Shown: positions 18,190-26,810, counted from the stretch's first letter. The stretch: 64,000 bases of DNA from Desulfovibrio sp. UCD-KL4C (GCF_006210265.1 NZ_VCNC01000003.1:1-64000); one strand, 5' to 3'. Notes: a model not told the origin generated them from the sequence alone. A program made the numbers and translations.

Positions 18190-19478
18190 GTGGTTTGAAG
18201 AATTCTGAATATTTGATTGAAGTAGATCGATTAAGGCCGGGAGTTTTTATTAGGCTTCAAGGTGTTCCATGGTATAGGCATCCTTTTTTGACAAGCAGTT
18301 TTAGGATAAAGAATTTTGAACAAATAGAGACTCTTAGAGCCTTGAACGTTGAAAAAGTAATATGTGTTCCAAATGAAAGTCTTGCTCCTCCCCTTGATGT
18401 TCCAAGGAAAAGTACGGCAAAAATTCGAACAGTCCTCCCAGGGGAAAATCCTCTACCGGATGATTATTATGATGAAAAAAAGAAGCGAATTGACATTCTT
18501 CGTGAGAAGAAAGCTTCCGTTGCCCGGGCTATAAAGAAGTACTCATTGTCTCTTGCTCAAATTGAAAATTTGATGCGTTCCATCAGTAGGGGGAATGATC
18601 ATTTTATTGAAGATGCGATTCAATTTTCAAGTGATCTTTCGAGTTATTTTTTGGAAGACAGTGAGTCAATAATGCATGTGCTTAATCTTCAGGACGATTC
18701 AAGTGACAGTCTTTACTATCATTCCTTAAATGTAACTGTATTATCTTTAATACTCGGAAGGTCTGTTGGTTTAACAGATACGGAAATGCATAATCTGGCA
18801 ATGGGGGCTATGTTTCATGATATAGGAAAATCAAGGATTGAGAAAAAGATTTTGCATAAGAAGGGGAGACTTACGAAAGCTGAACAGAAAATTATCCAAA
18901 AGCATCCTTTTTACGGGGTGCAAATTTTGTCTAAGAATGAAAAATTTCCTAAAGAAGCAATGAATATTGTTTATCAGCATCATGAAAGATGTGATGGAAG
19001 AGGATACCCTAAAAAGTTGCAGCAGGATATGATTTCCAAACTTTCGAAGATTTTCTGCATAGCTAATTTTTATGACGGGTTAATAAACAAGCATGATCAC
19101 ACGAAATCTTACTCTCCATATCAAGCTCTTTCATATATGTTTTCAAAATGTTCAGGTGTGCTTGATAAAGTTCTGCTCTCCTCATTTATTCATTGTATGG
19201 GGATTTATCCCCCTGGAACAATCGTTATTTTGAATAATGATCAGATAGGTATGGTTGTGTCTGTAAATCTTGCTAAACCGTTAGCCCCGAGTCTTGTCCT
19301 TTACGATCCTCAGATTCCTAAAAAAGAAGCGTTAATTCTCGATTTAGGGCGTGAAACTGAATACGAAATAATAGCTTCTATTCCGCCGGCAAAGTTGTCA
19401 AAAGAAGTTTATGAATATCTTTCTCCAAGAAGTAGGATCACTTATTTTGTTGATCCTGATTCAGTTTCAGAGAAATAA
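18186..19478 (+). CDS. HD-GYP domain c-di-GMP phosphodiesterase with an N-terminal DUF3391-like domain
   Basis: The 430-aa protein begins at GTG 18186, overlapping the previous stop by four bases. Residues about 8-90 (EVDRLRPGVFIRLQGVPWYRHPFLTSSFRIKN) look like DUF3391, commonly found before HD-GYP. The HD-GYP domain is complete: H in YYHSLNVTVLSL, MFHDIGKSRIEKKIL, HPFYGVQIL, YQHHERCDGRGYPKK and an ANFYDGL helix. It is expected to hydrolyse c-di-GMP. The tail (GTIVILNNDQIGMVVSVN) is the usual beta-rich C-terminal part. Coupling to the inactive REC/HD-GYP homologue suggests allosteric control by phosphorylation. Confidence 0.91.
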   Translation: MSGLKNSEYLIEVDRLRPGVFIRLQGVPWYRHPFLTSSFRIKNFEQIETLRALNVEKVICVPNESLAPPLDVPRKSTAKIRTVLPGENPLPDDYYDEKKKRIDILREKKASVARAIKKYSLSLAQIENLMRSISRGNDHFIEDAIQFSSDLSSYFLEDSESIMHVLNLQDDSSDSLYYHSLNVTVLSLILGRSVGLTDTEMHNLAMGAMFHDIGKSRIEKKILHKKGRLTKAEQKIIQKHPFYGVQILSKNEKFPKEAMNIVYQHHERCDGRGYPKKLQQDMISKLSKIFCIANFYDGLINKHDHTKSYSPYQALSYMFSKCSGVLDKVLLSSFIHCMGIYPPGTIVILNNDQIGMVVSVNLAKPLAPSLVLYDPQIPKKEALILDLGRETEYEIIASIPPAKLSKEVYEYLSPRSRITYFVDPDSVSEK

Positions 19479-19558
19479 TTTTCGGTTCAGTCCAGTTACT
19501 GAGTAAAAAATTTCTTTTCTGAAAGCTATGAAAAAAGATTGATATAAATTGTTTATAC

Positions 19559-20158
19559 TTATTGATGCTTACTAGTTTCTACTTTTGCTTTTTCTACCCA
19601 TTTGGAAACAACTGGTGCTTCGTATCCTGCAAAGGAATCAATAATTTTTGCAGGAGAATCTGCGGTTAAAAGCATGTCCTTGTGTACACTTTTTAAGAAT
19701 CCTTCGTTTACTACACTGCTTAGAAATTTTAACAGAGTATCGTAATACCCATCAACATTTAGTAATCCGCAGGGCTTGCTATGAAATCCCAGTTGCGCCC
19801 ATGTGAATATTTCAAAAATTTCATCCATTGTTCCGATGCCGCCGGGCATAGCTATAAAACCATCAGAAAGTTCTGCCATCAAAGCTTTGCGCTCGTGCAT
19901 TGATTCTGTAACATGTAGCTGAGTCAACATGGGATGGGCTACTTTTTTTTGGGCAAGGCTTTCAGGGATAACGCCGATAACTTTTCCACCTGCTTCCAGC
20001 GCACTCTCAGCTAGAATTCCCATGAGCCCCATGTCTGAGCCCCCGTAAATAGTCGTTATGTTCCGTTTAGCCAACTCACGTCCCATATCGCGGGCTGCCT
20101 TTGCATACTTTTCATCATTTCCCGGATTTGCTCCAAGGAAAATGCATAAACTTTTCAT
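19559..20158 (-). CDS. LOG family protein (cytokinin riboside 5'-monophosphate phosphoribohydrolase-like)
   Basis: This 199-aa Rossmann-fold protein carries the LOG signature PGGIGTMDEIFEIFTWAQLG and the N-terminal LCIFLGANPGND plus IYGGSDMGLMGILAESALEAGG. The family cleaves N6-modified or ordinary nucleoside 5'-monophosphates to base and ribose 5-phosphate; in bacteria the physiological role is often housekeeping nucleotide turnover. Length is normal. GGAG lies 10 bases before the ATG. It is downstream of the membrane protein/SpoIIE pair on the same strand with a 39-base gap, and could be cotranscribed. Confidence 0.9.
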   Translation of the reverse strand: MKSLCIFLGANPGNDEKYAKAARDMGRELAKRNITTIYGGSDMGLMGILAESALEAGGKVIGVIPESLAQKKVAHPMLTQLHVTESMHERKALMAELSDGFIAMPGGIGTMDEIFEIFTWAQLGFHSKPCGLLNVDGYYDTLLKFLSSVVNEGFLKSVHKDMLLTADSPAKIIDSFAGYEAPVVSKWVEKAKVETSKHQ

Positions 20159-20197
20159 AGTTATTTATCTCCGAAATGTAGTTGTTATCTTAATTAA

Positions 20198-21043
20198 TTA
20201 TTTTTTTTGATAAAAATAGGAATATGCAAGAGTAAGCAGAACAGCAAAACCTGCAGAGATAACACCAAGGATGGCATTGTAGAAAGGCGGAGCTGCAAGA
20301 GCAAGTCTTATAAGCAGGGTTACTAAAGCAAAACCTGAATTTCTGAATACTGCGTGGAACGATGGCAGAAATCTTTGAGAGATAAGAACAAGCAGGATAT
20401 CACTGAAAATAAGTATCGTATAAAATGTACTGAAGAAGTCGAAGTGATGTTTTCCAAGTAAAGGGCACACTAGATTATAAATTCCAAGTCCAGCGAAGGT
20501 TGCCAGCATTAAAAGCGCCACTATTTTTTTTGATGCCACATATCTGAATTTGAAAACCGGTCTGAGCGCTGGGGTTGGCCGTTGAATTTTATAGTAGATA
20601 CCAAGTAGAACAAAAACGACTAAAGCCCCGGTTCCATCTGATAGTATCTGGTATAGCGGGGTCATATTTCCGGTTAGAGTAATTGGTTCTGGAAAGTTTA
20701 CTAACTCCTTAAATGAACTACGTATAAGGATGAGGCAGAGAATCTCGAACTGCTTTCCAACTGATTTTGAAAAAGAGCAGGGCAGAACAAATATCAACCC
20801 GATAACCTCAAGAAAAAGAACAAGCGTAAAGGCTATTCCTATAGCGTGGTAATGGTTGTCAGGAGTTTTTATTGCTATAAAATTGGGAAGCAACCCTCTA
20901 TTGCCAAGTTCTATTCCGATTAATGCTGCAATAAAGCATGCCACAAGAATTCCGGCTACAGCTCGTTGTGTTTTCTCACGCTCCCAGAAAGCATGTAGAG
21001 GGTCAAAGGCATAAGTTGCCAATTCATAGATTGAGTATGTCAT
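20198..21043 (-). CDS. Multi-pass membrane protein coupled to the SpoIIE phosphatase
   Basis: The open frame extends to 21070, but the ATG at 21043 overlaps the TGA of the phosphatase gene (ATGA junction), a typical coupling signal, and begins MTYSIYELATYAFDPLHAFW. The 281-aa product has about seven transmembrane helices with large hydrophobic runs (GILVACFIAALIGIELG, AFTLVLFLEVIGLIFVLPC, ALVVFVLLGIYY). I cannot name the family. The fixed pairing with a Cache-HAMP-SpoIIE protein suggests a shared stress or envelope signalling role. Confidence 0.8.
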   Translation of the reverse strand: MTYSIYELATYAFDPLHAFWEREKTQRAVAGILVACFIAALIGIELGNRGLLPNFIAIKTPDNHYHAIGIAFTLVLFLEVIGLIFVLPCSFSKSVGKQFEILCLILIRSSFKELVNFPEPITLTGNMTPLYQILSDGTGALVVFVLLGIYYKIQRPTPALRPVFKFRYVASKKIVALLMLATFAGLGIYNLVCPLLGKHHFDFFSTFYTILIFSDILLVLISQRFLPSFHAVFRNSGFALVTLLIRLALAAPPFYNAILGVISAGFAVLLTLAYSYFYQKK

Positions 21044-23235
21044 AAGAATTTTATGATGATGATTGTACAATCATCCTCAAGAGGAAGACCTCTCCTGTGG
21101 TCTGAAACTTGTTGATGTACGATCTCAGCAATTTGCTGAGCAGGCTTATCGTAGTAATCGCGAATGATCTCCCTTAGTTGAGATTTTCCGAACTGTTCAC
21201 CTTTTGGACTATGAGCTTCCCATATGCCGTCAGTATAAAGAGCAACAAGTTGTCCTGACTTTAACTGAGTAAAATATTCTCTGTAAAGGTAATTCTCATC
21301 TACTCCGATGGCCAGTCCGGTTCCTATCAATTCTTCAAATTCATCTGTTTCAGGAGCGTAAATCAATGCCGGGTCATGGCCCGCCCTGATCCAGTTCAGT
21401 GTTTTCTTTTTGGTGTCACATGTTGCTGTGAACAATGTCATAAAATGACCAGTCTGTGCGCAATCTTCTGTTACAAGGCTGTTAACTTTGCTTACGATTT
21501 CAACAAGTGGTCGCCCTTGTCCTGTCAGGGCGCGTATATACGCTCTTGCGCTGGTCATAAGCAGGGCTGCACTGACTCCATGTCCAGATACATCTCCAAT
21601 TGCTGTGGCGAAAATATCTTTTCCGCACGTTGCACAGCCTATGAAATCATAGTAGTCGCCACCGGTTTTTTCTGAGAAAACACATTTTGCTCCGATTTCT
21701 GCACCGGAAACCTGCGGAGTGGATTTAGGAAGCAGATTTTGTTGGGCCTCGTCAGCCAGTGATAATGCCTGAAGTATGGATGATCGCTCTCGAAGCTGAG
21801 GGACCATCTGGTTGAAACTGTTTGCCAAGTCTCCAAGTTCATCATGTGATCTTACTTCTGCTCTTGCATCCCAGTCCCCTTGTCCTACTTTAGTGACTGC
21901 TTCTGATATTTTGCGGATAGGGGATGATAAATTTTGTGAAGCGAAATAAGCAATAATCCCAAGGGTTGAGATTATGGAGAAAGCGATAATGGTCGCATTC
22001 TTAATTTGTCTTGTTATGCTTTCACTTACATATTGCTCGGCCTGATCGGCTTCGGCTGTGAAATCTATTTCAGGAGTGACAATTAACAGAGCCATGTCTT
22101 TGTTGATTGGGCTGTATGTCCAAAGTGATGGAACTCCTTCACAATCCATTTGAAGAACTCCGGACCGTTGATTGGATACGTCGTCAATAAGAGTGGCAAA
22201 TTCAGGAGTGTTTTCATAAATCCATTCCGGCTTAGGCGGAGCCTGCCAGCGATGTCCTTTTGAGCTCGTTGATATGTTTTCCTCGGTGGATCTTTTGTTG
22301 CGGCCGATAACAAGGAGTTTCTTACTGGTAGAGAGGGTGGAGCGATCTGAGACCACCATCATAATTTTAACATTTTTTTCGGTGCTCATGAGTAACGCAC
22401 TGTTAATTGCAGTGCCGACAGGAACAACTAAGGAAGCTACCCCTATAAATTTATCTTTATCGTTGAATAGCGGACTGGAAAGTCTGTAGCAAAGTGATTT
22501 TGTTGCAGGTTCAGGAGCTGGATGCATCCAGAATGTTTTAAGAGTGTCTTTGACTTCTTTATACCAAGGGCTCGTGCGCGGGTCATATTTGGGAGGGAAT
22601 GAGTTATGCGCAGGATAGGTGGTCTGCACTCCGTTTTCAAGGATAACTTCTTGCCATAGTGCTAATTCTTTCAGAGTTAGACTGCATGCTTGAAAAATTG
22701 GCAGCAGTGGAGCCAGTCTACGTATCGAAGACATAGCTTCCTCTTTTGAAACACCCTGTGGTAACCAGAAAGAAACATGGTTCGATGAAATGGGGATGTC
22801 TATAAGAGTCCCTTTTTTTACGTGGAGAGCTTTATCCTCTCGGTGTAGGCGCATGTTGCGGCCCATCAAAGCAGATTTTTTATAATCCGGGTGAATATAA
22901 AGTTTAGGCATGTTTTGCACACCTTGCGGAGTCGTTATAAATGGAGGATGGGCTAGTGTTGGGACTACTTTTTTTGACAGCAGATTTTGTGCTTCACCTT
23001 GCAGAGTCTTGATAGTTGTTCTGTATAGGCGATCTTCAAGATTAATTCGTGCGGCTGTTCCTTCGGCAATGTCTGCCAGAGTACTTCGTGCCCGTTTAAG
23101 CAGAGTAACTCTGGTTTGTATTTGAAGGTCTGAACCGAGATCTCTGAGGGTATCTAATCCGTATGCTCTGATAAGGATTAGTGGCAGCATAGTAAACGCA
23201 AGGAGGATAAGAAGTATTTTCCAGCGAATTTTCAT
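21040..23235 (-). CDS. Membrane receptor PP2C phosphatase (Cache-HAMP-SpoIIE, RsbU-like)
   Basis: The 731-aa protein has an N-terminal transmembrane helix (ILLILLAFTMLPLILI), a large periplasmic Cache-type sensor (about 30-400, with YDPRTSPWYKEVKDT typical of dCache), a second helix (ATIIAFSIISTLGIIAYFA), HAMP (SSPIRKISEAVTKVGQGDWDARAEV) and a SpoIIE/PP2C catalytic domain. The metal-binding motifs KTGGDYYDF, AIGDVSGHGVSAALLM, IRAGHDPALI and ALYTDGIWEAH...DDCT are present, so it should be an active Ser/Thr phosphatase. Its usual targets are anti-sigma-factor antagonists, but none is encoded here. The gene is translationally coupled to the membrane protein that follows. Confidence 0.92.
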   Translation of the reverse strand: MKIRWKILLILLAFTMLPLILIRAYGLDTLRDLGSDLQIQTRVTLLKRARSTLADIAEGTAARINLEDRLYRTTIKTLQGEAQNLLSKKVVPTLAHPPFITTPQGVQNMPKLYIHPDYKKSALMGRNMRLHREDKALHVKKGTLIDIPISSNHVSFWLPQGVSKEEAMSSIRRLAPLLPIFQACSLTLKELALWQEVILENGVQTTYPAHNSFPPKYDPRTSPWYKEVKDTLKTFWMHPAPEPATKSLCYRLSSPLFNDKDKFIGVASLVVPVGTAINSALLMSTEKNVKIMMVVSDRSTLSTSKKLLVIGRNKRSTEENISTSSKGHRWQAPPKPEWIYENTPEFATLIDDVSNQRSGVLQMDCEGVPSLWTYSPINKDMALLIVTPEIDFTAEADQAEQYVSESITRQIKNATIIAFSIISTLGIIAYFASQNLSSPIRKISEAVTKVGQGDWDARAEVRSHDELGDLANSFNQMVPQLRERSSILQALSLADEAQQNLLPKSTPQVSGAEIGAKCVFSEKTGGDYYDFIGCATCGKDIFATAIGDVSGHGVSAALLMTSARAYIRALTGQGRPLVEIVSKVNSLVTEDCAQTGHFMTLFTATCDTKKKTLNWIRAGHDPALIYAPETDEFEELIGTGLAIGVDENYLYREYFTQLKSGQLVALYTDGIWEAHSPKGEQFGKSQLREIIRDYYDKPAQQIAEIVHQQVSDHRRGLPLEDDCTIIIIKFL

Positions 23236-23302
23236 AATATATTAAAACCTAACCTCTCAAATTATTCAATCACGAAAAGCAAAAAAATAATAAGAGATGG
23301 AA

Positions 23303-23986
23303 TTATTTAAAAAAAGCCGTGAGTAAAATAACTATTCCAAGAGAGGGCAGCAGGTTAGATAAATTGATTTTTTTTACATCAAGCAGAATCATGCTGATGC
23401 CGATTATGAGAACGCCGCCTGTAGCTGTAAGTTGCGCAATCATCAGTGGTGAAAACCATTCTTGGAACGAGCTTGCAAAAATTGTTAACGATCCTTGATA
23501 CAGAAGAACCGGAATAAAGGAGAAAAGAACTCCTATTCCATAAGTCGAGGCCAGAGCTATGGAAGCAAAGCCATCGAGAATTGATTTAGTATAAATTACT
23601 GTATGATTACCGTGAATTCCCTCTTCAAATGAGCCGATGATAGCCATCGCTCCGATACAGAAAATAAGAGACGCTGTTATAATCCCGTCAATGAATCCTG
23701 CGCTGGTTGATCCAGTCATTTTTTTAAGCTTTCTGGCAAGCCGCTCAAAAAGAGTATCCAGTTTGAGTAATTCTCCAATAATTCCGCCAAGCAGGATGCT
23801 GAATATCAAAATAATGGTGTCCTGAACTTTAAGAGCCATCTGCATGCCAAGGACCAAGGTGCAGAGGCCCAGTCCTTGGAAAACAATTTGCCTGATGCGT
23901 TCAGGGAATCTGCTGTGGAGCATAACTCCGATAAGTGAACCGCCGATAATAGCGGCAGCGTTGACGAGCGAACCGATTGGAATCAT
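23303..23986 (-). CDS. DUF554 family membrane protein
   Basis: This 227-aa protein, starting MIPIGSLVNAAAIIGGSLIG, matches the DUF554 family (YdfK-like), with about six to seven transmembrane helices and the conserved GIIGELLKLD and IITASLIFCIGAMAIIGSFEEG segments. A GTG four codons upstream (23998) is possible, but MIPIG is the usual family start. No strong Shine-Dalgarno supports either. The transported substrate or role is unknown. It lies downstream of the tRNA-Leu promoter region on the opposite strand. Confidence 0.85.
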   Translation of the reverse strand: MIPIGSLVNAAAIIGGSLIGVMLHSRFPERIRQIVFQGLGLCTLVLGMQMALKVQDTIILIFSILLGGIIGELLKLDTLFERLARKLKKMTGSTSAGFIDGIITASLIFCIGAMAIIGSFEEGIHGNHTVIYTKSILDGFASIALASTYGIGVLFSFIPVLLYQGSLTIFASSFQEWFSPLMIAQLTATGGVLIIGISMILLDVKKINLSNLLPSLGIVILLTAFFK

Positions 23987-24156
23987 CAAGAATCTCACAT
24001 GGTAATATATATATGTAGGTCGGTACGGTTATCATTAAGTGATTAGGTTTACAATATGAGAATGTTCTAAATGATTGGCGGGTGGTTTAATCTATGGTGT
24101 GAAGAATAAAATGATATTAAACGGTTAAAAAGATGTGGTTAGTGAATTAAATATTC

Positions 24157-24185
24157 TTGACAGTTTCTTGTTCATCTAATATTAA
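24157..24185 (+). promoter_or_regulatory. Sigma-70-type promoter of tRNA-Leu
   Basis: TTGACA at 24157-24162 is separated by exactly 17 bases from TATTAA at 24180-24185, and the mature tRNA starts 15 bases later, consistent with transcription starting just before the tRNA. Confidence 0.8.
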
Positions 24186-24199
24186 CTGTCTCTCGACAT

Positions 24200-24286
24200 G
24201 CCGGGATGGCGGAATTGGTAGACGCAGTGGACTCAAAATCCACCGGTAGCAATGCCATGAGAGTTCAAGTCTCTCTCCCGGTACCA
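24200..24286 (+). tRNA. tRNA-Leu (anticodon CAA)
   Basis: The 87-base class II tRNA has acceptor arms GCCGGGA and TCCCGGT, an anticodon stem-loop GTGGA-CTCAAAA-TCCAC with anticodon CAA (reads UUG), a long variable arm and a T-arm containing GTTCAAGTC. The CCA end (24284-24286) is encoded. An open frame overlapping it is not a gene. Confidence 0.96.
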
Positions 24287-24296
24287 GATAAATCAA

Positions 24297-24328
24297 GGGT
24301 TTACAGCACACGCTGTAAACCCTTTTTT
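24297..24328 (+). terminator. Intrinsic terminator of tRNA-Leu
   Basis: A perfect 11-bp stem (GGGTTTACAGC 24297-24307 and GCTGTAAACCC 24312-24322) with a 4-base loop is followed by six T. Confidence 0.92.
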
Positions 24329-24663
24329 ACTTCAGGGACTCTTTCAGTCATTATTCTCATACGGTCAATTCTCTATGTATTAGTATAGGGAGACAGCCAA
24401 GATGAGAAACTAGGAGAGACGGGATTTCAATAGGATATATATAGGACGAATATAGATATAATGCGGGTCTTCTGGTGAGACGAAATAAATTTTAGGCAAT
24501 TAGTCAAAATGAGAAAATTGACCAAATACCCTTCGTTTTGGACATTCAAAATGAGAAAAATTAGCTAGTCTGTCTGCCTAATTTCTAAGTCATGATTTTG
24601 TGTGTTTTTACATTAGCGATGATAGTTGAAATGCTACATAAATAACGGATAGCCAGTTTTAGG
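24329..24663. repeat. Non-coding stretch with three short direct repeats beside the IS remnant
   Basis: Nothing coding is visible. The motif CAARATGAGAAA occurs three times, near 24399-24410, 24505-24516 and 24547-24559, the last two sharing TCAAAATGAGAAAA. TTAGGCA (24492-24498) and TGCCTAA (24574-24580) form an inverted pair. A TGGACA at about 24538 resembles the first six bases of the element's other end but goes no further. This is probably decayed mobile-element flank. Confidence 0.45.
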
Positions 24664-25020
24664 TTAGGCAGCTATTTTTTGTTTACGATAATATTCTTGT
24701 TCAACCTGTTCCGGTGAAACATAACCGATACTGGCATGTCTTCGTTTCCTGTTGTAGAAAATTTCAAGGTAGATAAATATATCCTGCTTTGCTTGTTCTC
24801 TGGTTTTGTACATCGTACGATAAACACGTTCCCTTTTCCGTTTACTGAAAAAAGTCTCTGCGACAGCATTATCCCAACAGTTTCCCCTACGCCTCATACT
24901 GTTTATACAGCCGAATCTGTGAAGATCCGATGAAAAAGAAGAGCTGGTGTACTGACTCCTTTGGTCAGTGTTAAAAAGCACATTTCCCGAAGGCCGGCTG
25001 TTGCTGATCGCCATATTTTT
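24664..25020 (-). pseudogene. IS3-family transposase OrfB, C-terminal fragment
   Basis: This fragment carries the second half of the rve integrase core: the second catalytic Asp in LFNTDQRSQYTSSSF, then MRRRGNCWDNAVAETFFSKRK with the catalytic Glu, and the ending YNRKRRHASIGYVSPEQVE. The first catalytic Asp and the whole N-terminal part are missing. The frame upstream of about 25010 is the out-of-frame reading of OrfA and is not authentic transposase sequence. Confidence 0.85.
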
Positions 25021-25150
25021 TAGACCATTGCCGGATTGACCACGAACTACAACCAAGCTGATCCGCTGCTTCATTAAAAGAATATCCTAGATTAGTAACT
25101 AGTTTAACGGCAGATTTCTTAAATTCTTATGAATACTTTTGCTTACTCAT
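25021..25150 (-). pseudogene. IS3-family transposase OrfA, N-terminal fragment with an internal stop
   Basis: The frame MSKQKYS-stop-EFKKSAVKLV is a normal IS3 OrfA start in which codon 8 is TAA. The helix-turn-helix continues to about SKKYGD, after which the deletion junction puts OrfB out of frame. The stop at 25127-25129 and the junction both disable it. Confidence 0.78.
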
Positions 25151-25434
25151 GAGCGTTTTTCCTGCATGATCTGACCTTAACCTCTCGGGCTGTGTCCATC
25201 ATCTATAGAGCAGTTCAGTAGATCACTGGGGAGGTAATTTAAAAAGCGTGATCCGTGTGGTTTGTAGTGGGTTTTGTTTTGGTATATGGGATAGTTAAAG
25301 TGTGTTTGTTTCGGGTTATTGGTTTGAAAAGATAGCCCATACTCAAGATATTTTTCGTAAAGGGTAAATAATTGGTATTTATTAAATATGGTTAGGAATT
25401 TACCATTACCATCAATTTATAAGGAGTCGCTATT

Positions 25435-26397
25435 ATGGCTGTATATAGAAAAGGATCAACAGGTGATGCTGTTAGAAGTATCCAGCAGGCGCTTAAAGAC
25501 GCCAGATATATGAGCGAAGAGCCAGACGGTATTTTAGGAAGCAGGACTGAAAACGCGATTAAGATATTTCAATCACAAACTGGACTTAGCGTCGACGGGC
25601 TAGTCGGTCCGGCTACATGGCAAAGGCTTTTTTCTGTCTTTGAACCTGTGCGGGGTGATTTCTCAGGAGATTTAAATACACGCTGTCTTGCTCTAACCGG
25701 TTCTTTCGAAACCAGTCGCTTGGCTCCTGATTGTTTCGGGGTTGTTACCGGAAATTTTGACGGGCAGGGGATGAGTTATGGCGCTTTGCAGTGGAATTTC
25801 GGTCAGAAAACGCTCCAACCTCTTTTCTTGAAGTTGCTCTCCTCACATCGCGAGGTCGCTGAATCTATTTTCGGTGAGCATTTGAATCGTTTGCAACAGG
25901 CCATCTCCGGAGATCTGGCTGATGCTATGGCATTTGCTGCGTCTATACAGGATCCGGTAAAAAAAACTGTTCAGGATCCATGGAAAAGTCTGTTTTTTGC
26001 CCTTGGTCATACTCCAGAGTTTCAAGCTATCGAGGTTGCCGGGGCAGCTTCATATGTTGCGAAAGGTGACAGGTTGCGTCAGGAATATGGTTTATGGAGT
26101 GAGCGGGCTCAAGCACTAATGTTCGACATTTGTGTGCAGAACGGTAGTATTCCTAAGCGAGTGAAAGACTTAATTGAAAAGGATTTTGCTGCTCTCTCAA
26201 CTACTATCTCTGCCGAAGAGTCCGAGATTGAAAAGATGCGTATAGTGGCCAACCGTCGCGCTGAAGCATCCAACCCTCGTTTTATTGAAGATGTGCGTCG
26301 CCGTAAGCTCTGTATTGCAGAAGGGAAAGGATCTGTACACGGTCGTACTTATGATCTTGCCACCCAGTTTGCCCTGAGCCTTGAGAGGGTTGGTTAG
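25435..26397 (+). CDS. Peptidoglycan-binding protein with a chitosanase/lysozyme-like catalytic domain
   Basis: Residues about 5-66 of this 320-aa protein form a PG_binding_1 domain (KGSTGDAVRSIQQAL...DGILGSRTENAIKIFQ...VDGLVGPATWQRL). Residues about 85 onward (SFETSRLAPDCFGVVTGNFDGQGMSYGALQWNFGQ) resemble the GH46 chitosanase-like fold, with E92 and D109 as candidate catalytic acids. There is no signal peptide or membrane segment, as in phage endolysins or effectors delivered by a secretion machine. AAGGAG precedes ATG 25435. It sits alone beside tRNA-Leu and the IS remnant, and is apparently richer in GC codons than its neighbours, suggesting horizontal acquisition. Confidence 0.82.
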   Translation: MAVYRKGSTGDAVRSIQQALKDARYMSEEPDGILGSRTENAIKIFQSQTGLSVDGLVGPATWQRLFSVFEPVRGDFSGDLNTRCLALTGSFETSRLAPDCFGVVTGNFDGQGMSYGALQWNFGQKTLQPLFLKLLSSHREVAESIFGEHLNRLQQAISGDLADAMAFAASIQDPVKKTVQDPWKSLFFALGHTPEFQAIEVAGAASYVAKGDRLRQEYGLWSERAQALMFDICVQNGSIPKRVKDLIEKDFAALSTTISAEESEIEKMRIVANRRAEASNPRFIEDVRRRKLCIAEGKGSVHGRTYDLATQFALSLERVG

Positions 26398-26810
26398 GGA
26401 AATTGATTGTAAAGTAGGCTGGTTTGGTGAATTAAATATACCCCGGTTTCTTGACTTATAGTCGAGAGGTCGGGGTTTGAAGATTTATTACTTCAAATTA
26501 TGAGTTTTAAATCCAGATGCCTTCCCATTTATTTAAAATTAATCTAAAATTATAAAGAAACTAGGTATTCTATATACCCATTATGTACCCGATAAATCGC
26601 CTTGTTAGCTAGTGAAGGTTCTGGTTTAATAGTCTAATCGACGAGCTTGTTGACTTTCTTCTCACATATCTGGGTATACATAGACTCTGAAAAGCTTGCA
26701 ATAATTAATCTTTAAGAACGCATTGTTCAAAACTGCGTTCTCTTACGTGCGTCGCGTTGAAATTCAAAAGCCTGTATAGCAAAAAATATCCTTAAACTTT
26801 AGGAGAGAAT
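26398..26810. other. Intergenic region before the amino acid ABC transporter
   Basis: Apart from the hairpin at 26440-26478, no gene is visible. A TTGACT (26650-26655) and TATACA (26675-26680) with a 19-base spacer could be a weak promoter for the downstream transporter. No riboswitch-like fold was recognised. Confidence 0.45.
26440..26478 (+). terminator. Imperfect long hairpin, probable terminator after the lytic protein gene
   Basis: ACCCCG (26440-26445) pairs with CGGGGT (26471-26476), and inside it CTTGAC (26450-26455) pairs with GTCGAG (26461-26466), the two being joined by G-U-rich pairs. Only three T follow, so termination may be weak. Confidence 0.6.

Larger units (their letters stand above)
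24664..25198 (-). mobile_element. IS3-family insertion sequence remnant with a large internal deletion
   Basis: Reading on the minus strand, an orfA begins at ATG 25150 with MSKQKYS, then a TAA stop in place of a residue, then the helix-turn-helix part of IS3 OrfA (EFKKSAVKLVTNLGYSFNEA and LGCSSWSIRQWSKKYGD). Around 25010 this joins directly, in another frame, to the C-terminal third of the OrfB integrase. The end near 25198 reads TGGACACAGCCCGAGAGG inward and may be the terminal repeat; the opposite end is not recognisable. The element cannot move by itself. Confidence 0.82.

Noticed and set aside
24206-24388. 60-aa open frame through the tRNA-Leu gene
   Set aside because: It overlaps the tRNA and its terminator and has no ribosome-binding site; the RNA structure explains the sequence.
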